Below are positions 48,380 through 59,869 of a stretch of 64,000 nt of DNA, in pieces (the stretch's first letter is position 1; each line of letters opens with the position of its first letter). The stretch is from Lepeophtheirus salmonis (Eukaryota > Arthropoda > Copepoda > Siphonostomatoida > Caligidae). A model generated the notes under the pieces. It was not told the DNA's origin. It searched no databases and saw nothing but the letters and a program-made list of their open reading frames with translations. The position numbers were made by a program, and so were the translations under genes. The stretch lies in contig NC_052133.2 in the NCBI RefSeq assembly GCF_016086655.4, positions 8,826,301 to 8,890,300 of the forward strand. Direction: 5' to 3'.

Positions 48380-49490
48380 GCTTTTACATTTCTGATATTT
48401 AAAATATTGTTTCTTATGCTTTCCAATATATATATCATCTCTTTTTAATATTAAACCTCTGTTAGTGACTGGGATATTATTTACCAAAATATTTATAAAA
48501 ATGTTTTTCCCTTTGAAATTTTCATTTTATCCAGAATACTTTTCAGAATACACTCCTGTAGCTTGCAAATTGTTTTCTTTCCATTCTTTATATGTTTTGT
48601 TAATGTATTATTTAAGATTTGTTTGTATATATATATAGAGAGAGATTTTTAAACAAAGTTTAGTCAGTTTAATTTAATTTTTTTACCATAAGAATAACTA
48701 ATTTTAACTTATTGAAACCTTTCTTAAGATTATTTTAAATATAAGCATGCATTAATTCACTATGTTTTATATTTATACAGTTATTTTTTGTAGTTTAATT
48801 GATGCTTATTTTAGGAAAAGGGACGGAATAATTAAAAAAATGATACAAAATTGAAATGACGTTATGATTATAACTATTCAGCTTTTTTATTATGAAAGGA
48901 AATACATTTAGTTTGGGGGTTTATTTTAACCCCAGTTCACTAATTACGTTATTAAAAGGATGTTCACTGCAGAGCATTCAACACTTGTTGATAAAAAGGA
49001 TACTTGCAAAAAGATGTACATAGTTTAAAATAAAATGAGTATTTAATATAGGGTGAACAACCGTGCTCTTTTCTCCGGACATGGACTCTTCTTACATCCT
49101 TAAAACTGAGAACCTTTGTTAAAACAACGGTTATATGAAGTATACATGCTGCATGTTCAAAATGCTCAAAATTGAAAAAAAAAAAAATAATTACACAATA
49201 AATTTTGAGAAAAATCATTCTAGCTTGCTTCTATGTTGAGGAGCCTCATTTTTAACCAATCCCAAGGTATAGCTAACACTTATTTTCTAACAAAATAAAA
49301 ACGAGAATCTATAAAACTTTGTTCTTCAATTTTGTAATGTTAACTCTATTAAGTTTTAATATATTAAAAAGTTAAACGGGCTACAACACTCTTGTGCTAT
49401 GGCGCACATTAATACCATGCCCCTTATCTACTGCACAAGCCTAGTAAAAACCACTTTCTTTACCATATTTGTACTACGTAAATAACGTCA
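48380..49490. other. Intergenic DNA with microsatellites
   Basis: C run at 48353-48366 and a TATA/GAGA tract at 48627-48648. The 84-residue minus frame at 48964-49218 has no motif. Confidence 0.5.
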
Positions 49491-49499
49491 TAGAGTATA

Positions 49500-49659
49500 A
49501 TAGCGTTACTCTAACAGTAGCCGTCAAGGAAGGCGATATATAGCTACTCTTCGTAACAGTTATACTTTATGAAGTCACTATTAAAAAGCGTGGTGGAAGT
49601 CAAACATCCGGGGGAAGGGAAAAGCGTTGTGGTATAACCTTGTATTTCTATTAACCTTG
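49500..49659 (+). mobile_element. MITE family (CCAAGG TIR), copy 4
   Basis: Shares AGCGTGGTGGAAGTCAAACA and the right TIR GGTATAACCTTGTATTTC with the other copies; the left part is degraded. It lies next to the mariner family B relic that begins at 49688. Confidence 0.65.
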
Positions 49660-49687
49660 TCTAAGAAGTATATTTATATTTCATACG

Positions 49688-50010
49688 AATATACAGAGTT
49701 TGGACCCAAAGCTTGAAGTAGCATTAATAAACTACGAAAAACTAGATTTTTATTCAATCAAGAAAGGATAACACAAAACCAATTTATTATATGGTAAATA
49801 GTATATTTAGCTTTATTTTTTATTCAATATGTCCTCCTTGATAAGCAGTAGTATTTTACTGACGCCGACGAATATATTCAAAGCTCGTGACGAGGAAGGC
49901 CGTTTCCAGTCTTTTATAGTAACTGTAACACCTGAAATGAACATAGGACAGACATATCGGTCCTTAGGATCGCGGAATTGTAAAAAAAGTGTGGCAGACA
50001 TTATTCACTA
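49688..50010 (-). mobile_element. Mariner family B, second 3' fragment
   Basis: TIR TACAGAGTTTGGACCCAAAG at 49691 and minus-strand TCAAGGAGGACATATTGAAT at about 49815-49835 match the copy at 24365. The remaining coding trace (62-residue frame to 50001) is rearranged. Confidence 0.65.
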
Positions 50011-50865
50011 TGCACCTCAAACTTCAGAGGTTGTGGTTAGGAAACCCACATGGAGGCAGGCCACAAGTAAGGCCTATCGTTGCTGTAATGCAACCTAGCA
50101 ATAAAATTACGGGTAGCAAATCGTAATTAAATGCTACGACAGGATTTGTGTCACACTCGGTAGAATTGAGGATGGGCATTGAAGTAATTCCTTACTTGAT
50201 ACGATATTTATATCCTTATTCTTATAACTAGTCCAAAAAAACATAATGACAGCTAAACTGTCATTTCCCAAAAGGCATACAACACTCAAAAATCATCTTG
50301 GATTGGGTATGATGTTAATTTGACGTATTTTACAAAAAAAAAAAAAAAAAAAAGGATTTGAGGATTGGTGATTATTTTTTAATATCATTTATTAACATTT
50401 GATTCGTTCACAGTCATATTTTTGTAGCTAATTGAGATCAATTGAAAGGCAAAGAGTTACTACAAAGATAGGTATATGATATAATTATACTTCATCAAAA
50501 ACTTGCAGGATATATAAAATATGGAGAAATAATAAATAAGCTTGCAATAAATATATATATAAATATGTATGGTGAATAGATTTTGGGGTAGGACATATGA
50601 ACATAGGGGGAAGGGGGGTTCATTCAAGGCACACAATTAAAATTTCAATAAAATGGGTCATGAAGGAAAGCTGTTTCAACGATACATCCGCGTAGATTAC
50701 TTATCTTTGGCATAACTGTTTTTAAAAGGAGGTTTGCAACATAGAGTTCCTTAAAGAGTAGGGTTGTAAAAAGGTTTAAAGCAGCAAAATATTTATTTGA
50801 CTAGGCAGTTGAGTTTGAGAGTTAGAGAAGCGCCCTTCTTCTTATTTATAAACAGAGAAACACCA

Positions 50866-50933
50866 TTTATTTATTCTTGACGTGTGAAAATTCAGCAGTT
50901 TCATTCTTCATTCATTTCCAAATTGTTTTTATT
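50866..50933 (-). terminator. Candidate poly(A) signals of the achaete-scute gene
   Basis: Minus-strand AATAAA occurs at 50928-50933 and again, overlapping, at 50866-50875. Use of these would give a 3' UTR of about 310-375 nt, much of it pyrimidine-rich on the sense strand (51000-51220). Confidence 0.45.
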
Positions 50934-51240
50934 CTCTGTAAGAAAGACATGGATTGTAAATAAAAGAATAGCTAACACAAAAAGAAGTAAAATAATAATA
51001 AAAAAAAGTTGAAGTTTGTAAAAATAACAAAAAAAAAAAAAAAATATTTGAAAGACTTTCCTGGGCTTTAAAAAAAAAGAAAAAAAATTCAAAAGGAAAG
51101 AAAAAGTTCATTTGAGCCCTAACGAACAAACCCTTTTTTAACAACAAATCTCTTCCAAAAAAAGAAAGAAAAGGAAAGAGAGGGGAAAAAAGGAGGGAAA
51201 TCCAAGCCCCCTCCCCCTATGTACAGTCCGGGTACTTACA

Positions 51241-51975
51241 TCATATCTCATGCTTGAATCCCTCATCTGGAAGTGCATACCAGGACACAGAGGAATCGAA
51301 TCCCATGCTACTCAAAAGATCCGGAGACTCTACACTCATTACAGACTGCAAATGAGAGGCATTATTTCCTCCTTGACACCCCATCCCTGGAGCATACTCA
51401 TTCGGAAGGGAAAATACCATTTGAAGTACATTGTTGTTCGTAGGAGATGAAGCATTGGAGTCGTTCTGCGGAGGCATGCATGATTGCTGTGGAGGGGGAA
51501 GAGAATGTCCTGAATGAAGTGCTGGAGATGGAGGATTTGAGGGTGGAAGAGGTGAGGAAGAGCCTGGCTCATCCTCCAAATCCCCCAAGTTGAAAGACAT
51601 TTCCCGCGATCGTTCCTCTTCCTCCGCACTCATTTCTTCGCCAAGAAGCTTTCGTAAATTACGAATGTAATCCACAGCGGCACGAAGTGTATCCACCTTG
51701 GACGTCTTGGATTTCAAATGTGGTATGTGTGTTCGTAGAGTGCAAAATCCGTTGTTGACGAGTTTGACACGATTGCGCTCACGGGCATTTCGTCGTGAGA
51801 CGGATGGGGTTTGAGGCTTTTTGACAGAGTGGTGATGTCTGATGAACTCCAGAGCGGCGGCACTGTTTTTGGCCTTGTTGATGTCATGCTTGGAAGAGGG
51901 TTGAAGTATGTTGTTGTTGATGGAGGAATGCTGAAGGAGCATGTGTGAAGAAGGCTGTTCCGTCGTACTTGTCAT
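51241..51975 (-). CDS. ASH: Achaete-scute family bHLH transcription factor, intronless
   Basis: A single 244-residue open frame with an in-frame TAG 45 nt upstream of the ATG (52018-52020), so the start is well defined unless an upstream exon is spliced in. Residues 61-111 are a basic helix-loop-helix domain. The basic region is RRNARERNRVKLVNN, helix 1 continues GFCTLRTHIP, the loop is short (LKSKTSK), and helix 2 begins VDTLRAAVDYIRNLRKLL. This is diagnostic of the achaete-scute/ASCL group of neural-fate regulators, which bind E-boxes as heterodimers with Daughterless/E proteins in the nucleus. After the bHLH come an acidic stretch (112-124) and a Pro/Ser-rich tail (about 135-180). The C-terminus (SSVSWYALPDEGFKHEI) lacks the usual Drosophila AS-C ending around EYISLWQ. 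The absence of introns agrees with insect achaete/scute. Orthology to achaete, scute or asense individually cannot be decided. A GTAAGT lies one base after the stop, so a 3' UTR intron is possible. Confidence 0.93.
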   Translation of the reverse strand: MTSTTEQPSSHMLLQHSSINNNILQPSSKHDINKAKNSAAALEFIRHHHSVKKPQTPSVSRRNARERNRVKLVNNGFCTLRTHIPHLKSKTSKVDTLRAAVDYIRNLRKLLGEEMSAEEEERSREMSFNLGDLEDEPGSSSPLPPSNPPSPALHSGHSLPPPQQSCMPPQNDSNASSPTNNNVLQMVFSLPNEYAPGMGCQGGNNASHLQSVMSVESPDLLSSMGFDSSVSWYALPDEGFKHEI

Positions 51976-52159
51976 ACTGAAATGCTTTAGGCGACTAAAA
52001 TGAAATAAAGTAACTAACTAGAGAAATTCGGAATAACAATAAAAATACGAATAACAAGAATAAAAAGGGACACATAAAGAGGAAGAAACCTATGCGTAGA
52101 GAGGGGGCAAATACACACATAGAGGGGGGCTTTTTCCCTCTTCTTTAATCCAATAGACG

Positions 52160-52180
52160 CAGCTGGCAATCATTATATAT
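52160..52180 (-). promoter_or_regulatory. E-box plus TATA-like site upstream of the achaete-scute gene
   Basis: CAGCTG at 52160-52165, in the plus-strand context GCAGCTGG, matches the E-box form favoured by Achaete/Scute-Daughterless dimers (GCAGSTGK). A minus-strand TATATAATG lies at 52172-52180. Both sit about 190-205 nt upstream of the ATG. Autoregulation is well known for proneural genes; here it is inferred from position only. Confidence 0.4.
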
Positions 52181-52757
52181 GTATATACATATAAAACTTC
52201 CACTACAATACTGCACAATACACCCAGCCACATATGTATGTGGGTCCTCTCTCCCTTCTCAAAATAGGAACCAAGCTATCATCCAAGCGTGTGTAATCAA
52301 AGAGAGCTTTTAAAGAAGCTCCTCCACTGCCTCTCTCCTCTTTTAAATCCCCTATATCTAATTAGAAAGAGAACATAATTATAAAAAAAAAAAGAATGGA
52401 TTTGAACAAATTTTGTAATTATATATATGTATGTAATGACTGCGGTTTCGTTTCGTTTCCCTTCTTTACAATTTGATTCTTTAGGAAGAACCTAACTAAA
52501 TAGATTACATAACATGTTTGTATATCTACATATATACATATATATGACGTTACAACTTGTATAAGCAAATTGTGCAAGTTGCCATTTCTTCATATTAAAA
52601 TACATTAATTAATAGCAATATTGGTCGTTCTAATTAACAACTATTCATTGATACTATCATTTCATTTTAATCTATTAAAATTACATGGTTGTGATATATT
52701 TATGAGTATTATAATTATGGGCATTTGAACTTTATAATGTGCTACAGAAATACTTTT

Positions 52758-52791
52758 ATTTTTGGTTATTTGGTTACAAATAACCAAAAAT
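52758..52791. repeat. Perfect 15-bp hairpin, 4-nt loop
   Basis: ATTTTTGGTTATTTG, loop GTTA, then CAAATAACCAAAAAT. It lies about 780 bp upstream of the achaete-scute ATG. Confidence 0.85.
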
Positions 52792-52925
52792 TACACCTAT
52801 AATACGACCCATATATATAAAATGGGGATTTTAGATACGGAAGATTTGCAGATAATCTATATAAGAAATTATTTCCTCCAATTAATTAATTAATTCACAA
52901 ATCCTTTGCTCTTACATGTTGTAGG

Positions 52926-53110
52926 GTCCATAGTGAAGTGTATCCCTCAAACCATCCACCTCCAGCTTCAACCACAGCCTCCAACCTGGTTCTGAAACCT
53001 GAACAGGCCTAAATAAGGAACTCCTTGTCCATGTTTGTCACTGCCTATAGAATGGAAGCCCGCAAGAAGCCAACAGTGTTATATGCACACTTTCTTCGTG
53101 ACGGCGTACA
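52926..53110 (-). pseudogene. Mariner/Tc1-type transposase C-terminal fragment
   Basis: The minus strand reads TNMDKEFLI, a stop, then ACSGFRTRLEAVVEAGGGWF, the typical end of this transposase class (FRRRLEAVIxAxGGHxE). It lies about 1 kb upstream of the achaete-scute gene on the same strand. No TIRs were seen. Confidence 0.65.
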
Positions 53111-53599
53111 AATTGTATTCCAATTGGGATGGACTTGGGAAGCAAAAACTGCACCAATTTAAAATACTTTCTTGACACTGGATTTTGTATTTATTATTAT
53201 ACCGTTTTGTGAGCTGAATCTGATGATCACACTTTTATACTATCATAAATCTCAAGGATGCCAAGATATTGAGATCTAAACTTGTTCTGGATTTTATTTC
53301 CCCATTCAGTATGACTAAGTAAGTAATGTCTGCATTTGAACTTTAACATACCCCACAGAATAGACAAGTCATGACATACTTTAAACCACCCCTACAAATG
53401 GCATAATTTTCAATTTCTTCGTCTAAAAATGTATAACTCAATTACCTACAACATCGATCATTTTAATTACCAACTATTAATTGATGCTGTTCATCATTTT
53501 CATCTATTAAAATTCCATGGTTAATATGTATTTATGAGTAAATTACCATTGGACATTTGAACTTTAATATGTGCCATAGAATACGGATGTTTTAATCAT

Positions 53600-54500
53600 G
53601 TGTATCCAAATAGTCAAAAATGACACCACTAATGTATTGATCATCCATGGAATACACAATTATTGCACGATCATCATCCAAAGTAACGTAAATCCTTCAT
53701 TTAAAATTAGTCATCTCATTTTTAGTTTGCAACTTGTACAATTTGTATGTACACGTACCTTCTTGTACATGCAAATCGCAACTTGTATACAACATATGTA
53801 TGTTTATAACCGTTCACATTTCGCCTCATTTATTTCTTGTTTGTCCTATGAAAGGAATAATATAGAACAAGAATCCCACTGCATACATAAAAATAATATC
53901 TAACTACTCATAAATCATGGGTTCCGAAGGATTAGTAGGTATGACTCAAAACTGATAGGACACTTCCGTTTTCTTTTCTTCATGCTCTCATGACAATATG
54001 TACACGACGTTTTTTCAAAAGGGGTTCTACCGGAAAAAATATCTTATTTTGTTATGTAGTTACTACATGAATAAAGATACATGGATCATATTAAATACCA
54101 TTTATTTATTTATTTTCTTCTCTTCAATATTGAGTGGAGAGTTCAACGAACGGGTCGGCGTTGAAATCACCAACTATCAAAAAACCTATATATTTATATC
54201 TTCTAATATATTATTTGATTAAGCATTGGATATCTATCCCATATATAATGTATATGTGCTACATAGCTTATTTCTCCCTCCCCCTTCAATGCCCCCCCCC
54301 CTTATTTCTCTCTCTTTCGTTACTTTTTCTATTGACAAGCAACTTTGAACAGCTGCATCCAAAAGTAAATTCCCGCCTCGTGCCCCTGAAAATAAACGAA
54401 ATATGCAAGAAAGGAAATACTGGACTATCTCTAGTGTTCGACACTCCTCTTCACGCAATAAAAGAACTATACCAGTCATATTTTGAAATAAAAATATAAT
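53600..54500. other. Intergenic DNA 5' of the achaete-scute gene
   Basis: Frames of 100-121 residues (53598-53903, 54134-54499) show no recognisable motif. A pyrimidine tract lies at 54270-54330. Could hold enhancers, but nothing is identifiable. Confidence 0.45.
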
Positions 54501-54509
54501 TCCTTCCTG

Positions 54510-54760
54510 GAGTTGTAAGTAGATATAGGACGGGTCTTGGATCCGAGTACGCTATAAGTAATTAGTATTATCTAAAAATATCCAAGACCCAATCCCCCTT
54601 CTTGTAATTTAACTTTTACGGATCTTAATACAGATTCGAGTTGCTTTTTGGATAGTAAAAGTCTATAGTCTTGCTTAATAAATTTATGTCTTGGATCAAG
54701 AGTACTCGAGTACAATATAATTAAATTTGTATTATCCAGGATCCAAACAGGCTCCGGGTA
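54510..54760 (+). repeat. Two-unit diverged tandem repeat
   Basis: GGTCTTGGATCCGAGTAC...TAGTATTATC near 54530 recurs as GTCTTGGATCAAGAGTACTC...TTGTATTATCCAGGATCC near 54690. Non-coding. Confidence 0.45.
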
Positions 54761-55361
54761 TCTTATAAAAAAATGAGATATTTTTCAGATTTCTAAAGAT
54801 TGATAGTGCTGTTTAATTAGAATCAAACGGATCTTGGAACCACTTAAAAAGATTATAGTGTTGTTAATTACTTAATCTTAGTCTAAAAAAATGAATATCT
54901 AAATCGAACGTAGCGTCTCTATTTTGATTAGCGCTTGGAGCGACATCAAAAATTACAATTGTACATGTGACAATTGTTGGGTGTAGTTATTCCAACTTTA
55001 TGATAACGATAATTTGGGTAAAATGATCAAAAAATTCTAGACAAGTAAACGTCTAACTTCGTCTTCTGAACTGAATCCTTAGCTTCGTGAGCCAAAAATT
55101 TACTCGAGTTTTACACCTAAAGATTAGAACCGACCCAGAGTTGAGAAAATATGGATTCATCTTATCTCTAAACAAATGATCTCAGCAGTCCTTTTTTTTA
55201 AATTAGCCCCCTACTAATTTTCTATTGTTCTTCTTTTTATTTCACTAAATTTTTTAACTTATTTTAGAAAATTTGGTTATATATGTAGGTATCTTAAAAA
55301 AAAATTATATTAATGCAAATATTTTTTGGTAGGACTGGTATCTCAAGATATTGAAGTGTAA

Positions 55362-55749
55362 GTGACGCTTAAAGAGAGTGTAACCATATTTGGCTCCTAA
55401 ACACGGTGGAACATTTTTAACTCTCTGTTAGGGAACGGGGATATTATGGAAAGCGTCCGTAGAGTGAGGGGACTGAAGGGGCTGTAGCACCCCCCCCCCA
55501 ATTATAGGAAGTTTGGCTTTTCACTAGAAGTTTTAATATATTATTAATTTTTCAAAAGTTTAATATTTGAAAAATAATATAGTTTTCATTTTTTTTTCCA
55601 AAAAAAATAATTTTTCAATATTTTTTTTCAAAATTTTTAGTTTATATGAATAAATATGGATTTTTTATTTTCTTTCCAGAAATTTAACATTTGAAAATTA
55701 ATTTTTTAATTTTTTTTTCAAAAAATGGAATATTTAAAATTTAATTTTC
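55362..55749 (+). repeat. 388-bp direct duplication, copy 2
   Basis: Same length and orientation as 47851-48238, with only scattered differences by eye (for example ACCATATTTGGCTCC against ACTATATTTGGGCCC). It ends with an A/T run and GAAAAAATCG. Confidence 0.85.
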
Positions 55750-56947
55750 GAAAAAATCGAAAAAATAAAGACTGCCACAACACTAATATTCAATGTACAT
55801 ATTACATCACTATCAAAGAGAAGGAGGGGAGGAACGTATGAACACACAACTCTCTAAATCACCGGGTATAATATTATCGTTATTGTTATTGTAATACGCA
55901 CAATAAGCCCCAGCTGAACTGCTTACATAGTATACGTCCTCTATTTCATTATATATACATATATATTATACGGGTATATGTACGTAACTAACAGAACATA
56001 TGATATATTATTTGTATGCCTGAAGTATGTAACTCTATGTAGACGAAGCGTTAGCGTTATTTTGTCCTTTTAAAAAAAGGATTTGAATTTCCCTCGTTTT
56101 TTAAACCACCATTTTTCGAAGACTTATTCTTTTTGTAATCATGAATAGGGAAGTAGAAAAGGAAGGGGGTTCACAGGGGGTGACTTGAGGGGATGTAGCC
56201 TCCCTAAGGGAAGGAATTTTTTTAGTCAGGATGCAAAAAATTTGCAGGAAAATGGGGGTAAATTTGTTTTTGAAAGATTTATATTCTTAAAAAATGGGCA
56301 ATAGGTCAATTAATGAATATTTAAGATTCAATTTTTCAATTTTTTTTCCAAAAATTTTTATTTTTTATCAATAACTATACATTTTCTAAATTACTGTGGA
56401 CTTTTTGAATTTTTTTTTCACAAAAATTGAATTATAAAAATGTAATTTTTTTTGTGAATACCATTGGATTTTTTAAAATGATTCCATGATGATGCAATAC
56501 TTTGTAATTATAATTCCATTCATTTTACTTAACATTTGAAAATATAAAATGTATGATTATTTGATACGTTTAGTAATGATTAAGTATTTCTCAATTAACA
56601 TTGATTCATTTTGTAATGAGGATGATTCAGCAGTTGATTTGAACTGCGATTAGGACAAAAATCATGACAACCCTATAATAGTTAAACAAATAAATTAGAA
56701 AGAGAAAAAAATTAAGCAAGAACGGAGTCAATACATCAATTAATGGACAATCCTAATTAATAAACCGATTAGATTGAATTTTTGGGGGCTCATATGTACC
56801 TGATTAACCCTCCTCTATCCTGAGGTGTCTATAATTACGCATCAAATATATTAATTGGGTGGTTCGGTAATGTGTCCGTTCGGCAAAATGGGTTTCCACA
56901 AAATGTCCTAGAACCGTTACTACCATGTAATACAGATATAGTAAAAG

Positions 56948-56992
56948 GATTTTTGTAGTTAAAACCCTGTGCAGGTAGTAACTACAAAAATC
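56948..56992. repeat. Perfect 14-bp inverted repeat
   Basis: GATTTTTGTAGTTA at 56948-56961 and TAACTACAAAAATC at 56979-56992 around a 17-nt loop. Confidence 0.75.
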
Positions 56993-57139
56993 ATTGCACG
57001 CGTCCAATGTTATATTTTTTGCAACTTTAACCAAGAATATGAAAAGGGGAGCTGTCCCTTGAAGATTACCATTCTTTTTTTAATGTTCCTTTGACTGGTC
57101 ACATGGAGTTCACTGATTAATTATAAGTGAACATTATAA

Positions 57140-57300
57140 TAAGTCCATCCGACATAGGAATTGTCTTAGAAGTCCATATACATAATGTACATTTATTTCT
57201 TTAGAAACAACTGTACACGCAAACCTATGCACATTGAGTTCAAGATAGTAATTTCTCCAAGTGCGTTGTCCAATGAGCTACGTCTTTTTATTTTTCTTCG
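57140..57300 (+). repeat. Dispersed repeat, direct copy at 58910-59070
   Basis: AGAAGTCCATATACATAATG, CACATTGAGTTCAAGATAGT and GTTGTCCAATGAGCTACGTC match 58940-59055 (GAAGTCCATATCCATTAAGT, ACATTGAGTTCAAGATGCTA, GTTGTCCATTAAGTTATGTC). Confidence 0.65.
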
Positions 57301-58659
57301 CACGGAGTTCGGGCGGCTTATTATTCGCTTTTGTTAATTTTTTGTGAATGGATTTGAATTTTTCTACTTTTTTTCCCCAAAATTATATTTTATATTAATA
57401 CGTATATGTTTAAAAAAAAATCGAAAAAATTTAATATTTTTTGAAACTTTTTTTATTTTATGTAATAAGCTGTAGGAGTTTTTGATATTTTTTCCAAAAA
57501 GAAAAGTAATTTTTTGGAAATAGCTATGCATTTTTGAAATTGTTTAAAAAAAAATATCAACTATTTTCAAAAAAATCGAAAAAACCAATCCCTCCCCCCT
57601 TCAAATATTATTTGACCCGTACCTCACCATCCTATTTATGTCAGTTTCCTTTTCCTTTATTTCTCTCTCTTTGCACACCCTTTTTAATGAGTAGTTTTAG
57701 CTTTCATGCGATATGATGTGATGAAGAAGCATCCTAATGAGAGGTTTGCGTGACTTCCGGGTGTGGATGTTTGTAGAACAATAAACTTCATTCATTCCTT
57801 CTGTCCTACCTTTTATTAGAGGTATACATTATGCTGGTAGGTAGGAAATAATTGCTGATGATTGTATTTTGCTCTATGGCACGTGATGGACTTCTTTTTT
57901 TTTTTTAACCCCCAAGAAAAGAGGAACTCAAAAAGGAAAATAAAAAATTCCTTCCTTCAATATTCTCATTGTTAAATAATGTATTTATAGAAAGGTGATT
58001 GTTCATGGTTTTCTTACAAAAAGGAAGGAAAGAAAAAATCAAATTTCGACCACCTCGCAATCCAAAAGAAAATTCTTTCTTTCTGTGTTTGCCTAACACA
58101 TAGTTTTTGTATTTTTCTTTTCTTTTTGACAAATATTTTAATCATTTCTTCTTTTTTTTGCTGTTGTTGAAAGGAATGGATTTATTTGAAAGAAGGAAAA
58201 GTTAACTCTATTCATGATTGACTTGTTTCACACATTTGTTTACTTATAGAAAGTTCCGCCAGGGTTTTTTAGTGAATAATAACAAATTTACTCTACATTA
58301 AGCAATCTTAAAGACATTCAATAACAAACCCTCCTGCTTATTTCTGGCTTATATATGCGCATATTTTAGAATTGTTTTGTTGATAGTATTATATTCAGAG
58401 GTGTATAAGATATGTCCTAGAAAAGTGAAGCAACTTTTTCTAGTTGGCGATATGAACAAGATTTTTTATTTTCATTTATCCAAGTATAAATTAGTATTAA
58501 TTAGCGTATGTCCTCATGAAAGACAGAGAGTACCAATGAGGGTTAGCTCCACGGGACTTATAAGTGTATAAAATTGAGGATATAAATTGGAGGTTATTCG
58601 TGTCTATGACACCATTGCTAAATACGGAGTAGGGACTTATATTTATTTCCTTCCTTTCA

Positions 58660-59070
58660 TATAAAAACCTGTCCAGGCATTACTTTCTTAAAGAAGAAAT
58701 TATTTTTGCTCCAATAAAAATCAAAACTGTCTCAGACTGTTAGAGGATTTTCTGACCGAAACCAAATAGAAATATTATCCTTCTTCAAAAATGACTATAC
58801 TTAGCGTATTCACCAATACAAGCCTTCATCAAGGACAGAACTTCGTCTATTTAGGAACTGATATTCAGGACAGAACTAAACGAGACGGGAGACAATAATT
58901 ACTGCAATTACTCCATCACAAATAGGAATTTTTTTTGAAGTCCATATCCATTAAGTATATTTTATTATTCTCTAGGAACGACCAGTATCGAACTTATGTA
59001 CATTGAGTTCAAGATGCTAATTTCTCCCTAGTGTGTTGTCCATTAAGTTATGTCGTAGTATAACGGCATG
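58660..59070 (+). repeat. Two dispersed repeats side by side
   Basis: 58660-58770 resembles 37990-38110 (GCTCCAATAAAAATCA...GTCTCAGACT...GACCGAAACC against GTTCCACTAAAAATCA...GTCTTAGACT...ATAGAAACC). 58910-59070 is the second copy of the 57140 repeat. Confidence 0.5.
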
Positions 59071-59869
59071 GAAAAATTATAAAAAAACTGCTCAGATTAA
59101 AACTACAAAAATTTTATCCCTCATTTAAGGCAATATTTTCTACAAATCTAGTCAAAGACCATAGGTGGACCTGTTAAATATTACAATCGCCGAGGTGCAT
59201 TGAAATTTAATAATTGCCGATCAGGCGTCTTTTTCAAAAATTGCCAACAGTATTTACTACTGGCAAATAGTTAACCAGCGTTGCTCAGGACTGTGAAATC
59301 AAATTAACAATGGTTAATGTAATTTTATTAATGTTTTCTTCGGTGTGGACGAGCATTATATTATTTTTGAATGCATTATAATATAGCTCCTGCATATTAT
59401 ATGAAATTTATTACTATGAATTTAAAAAAGAAGAAGTGTTATGAACTTTAAATAACAAACCATTATATATGGAGGAAAAAAATGGTCTGTATGATAAGTC
59501 CAACTTTTATTATTGTTAAAAAATCCCCAAATTGAAATGGGTGAACAAAAGTGCATAGCTGCTTCGCTCTAATTTCGAAAAAAAAATAAAAAAATGTTAT
59601 AGCATTTATTACTATTGTAAAGACGATCACAAATTTACTATAAAAAAAAATCGTCCATGCAAAATGTTCCTCTTCAAAGAGAGTTTCAGGGATCTTAAAG
59701 AGGTATGGGGATGTTCGTTTACCTTCTTTCTCAGCTCTAACCACAACTAGAAATGGATTAAGGGCTGTGAGTGCTGTTGGAAATCCACTCACTGAGTCGA
59801 GGTAATTCATGAAGGTTTTGTCAACATGATAAAGACACTATTCTGATTTTGGGCTTTGTGTGTGCCATG

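Larger units (their letters stand above)
52585..53590 (+). repeat. Diverged direct duplication upstream of the achaete-scute gene
   Basis: Sequence at 52620-52750 (CAACTATTCATTGATACTAT, ATCTATTAAAATTACATGGT, GGGCATTTGAACTTTATAAT) is repeated at 53465-53590 (CAACTATTAATTGATGCTGT, ATCTATTAAAATTCCATGGT, GGACATTTGAACTTTAATAT). The offset is about 835 bp. The mariner fragment at 52926 sits between them. Confidence 0.65.

Noticed and set aside
50901..51147. Phe/Leu-rich minus-strand frames of 63 and 72 residues
   Set aside because: Produced by A runs on the plus strand in the 3' region of the achaete-scute gene.
51250..51629. Frames overlapping the achaete-scute CDS (66 and 96 residues)
   Set aside because: Shadows of the real bHLH frame.
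59463..59810. 115-residue minus-strand frame, possibly spliced to 59891-60029 by a 53-nt GT-AG intron
   Set aside because: The upstream piece fits a Tc1 helix-turn-helix better, and the rest is hydrophobic AT-rich sequence without a motif.
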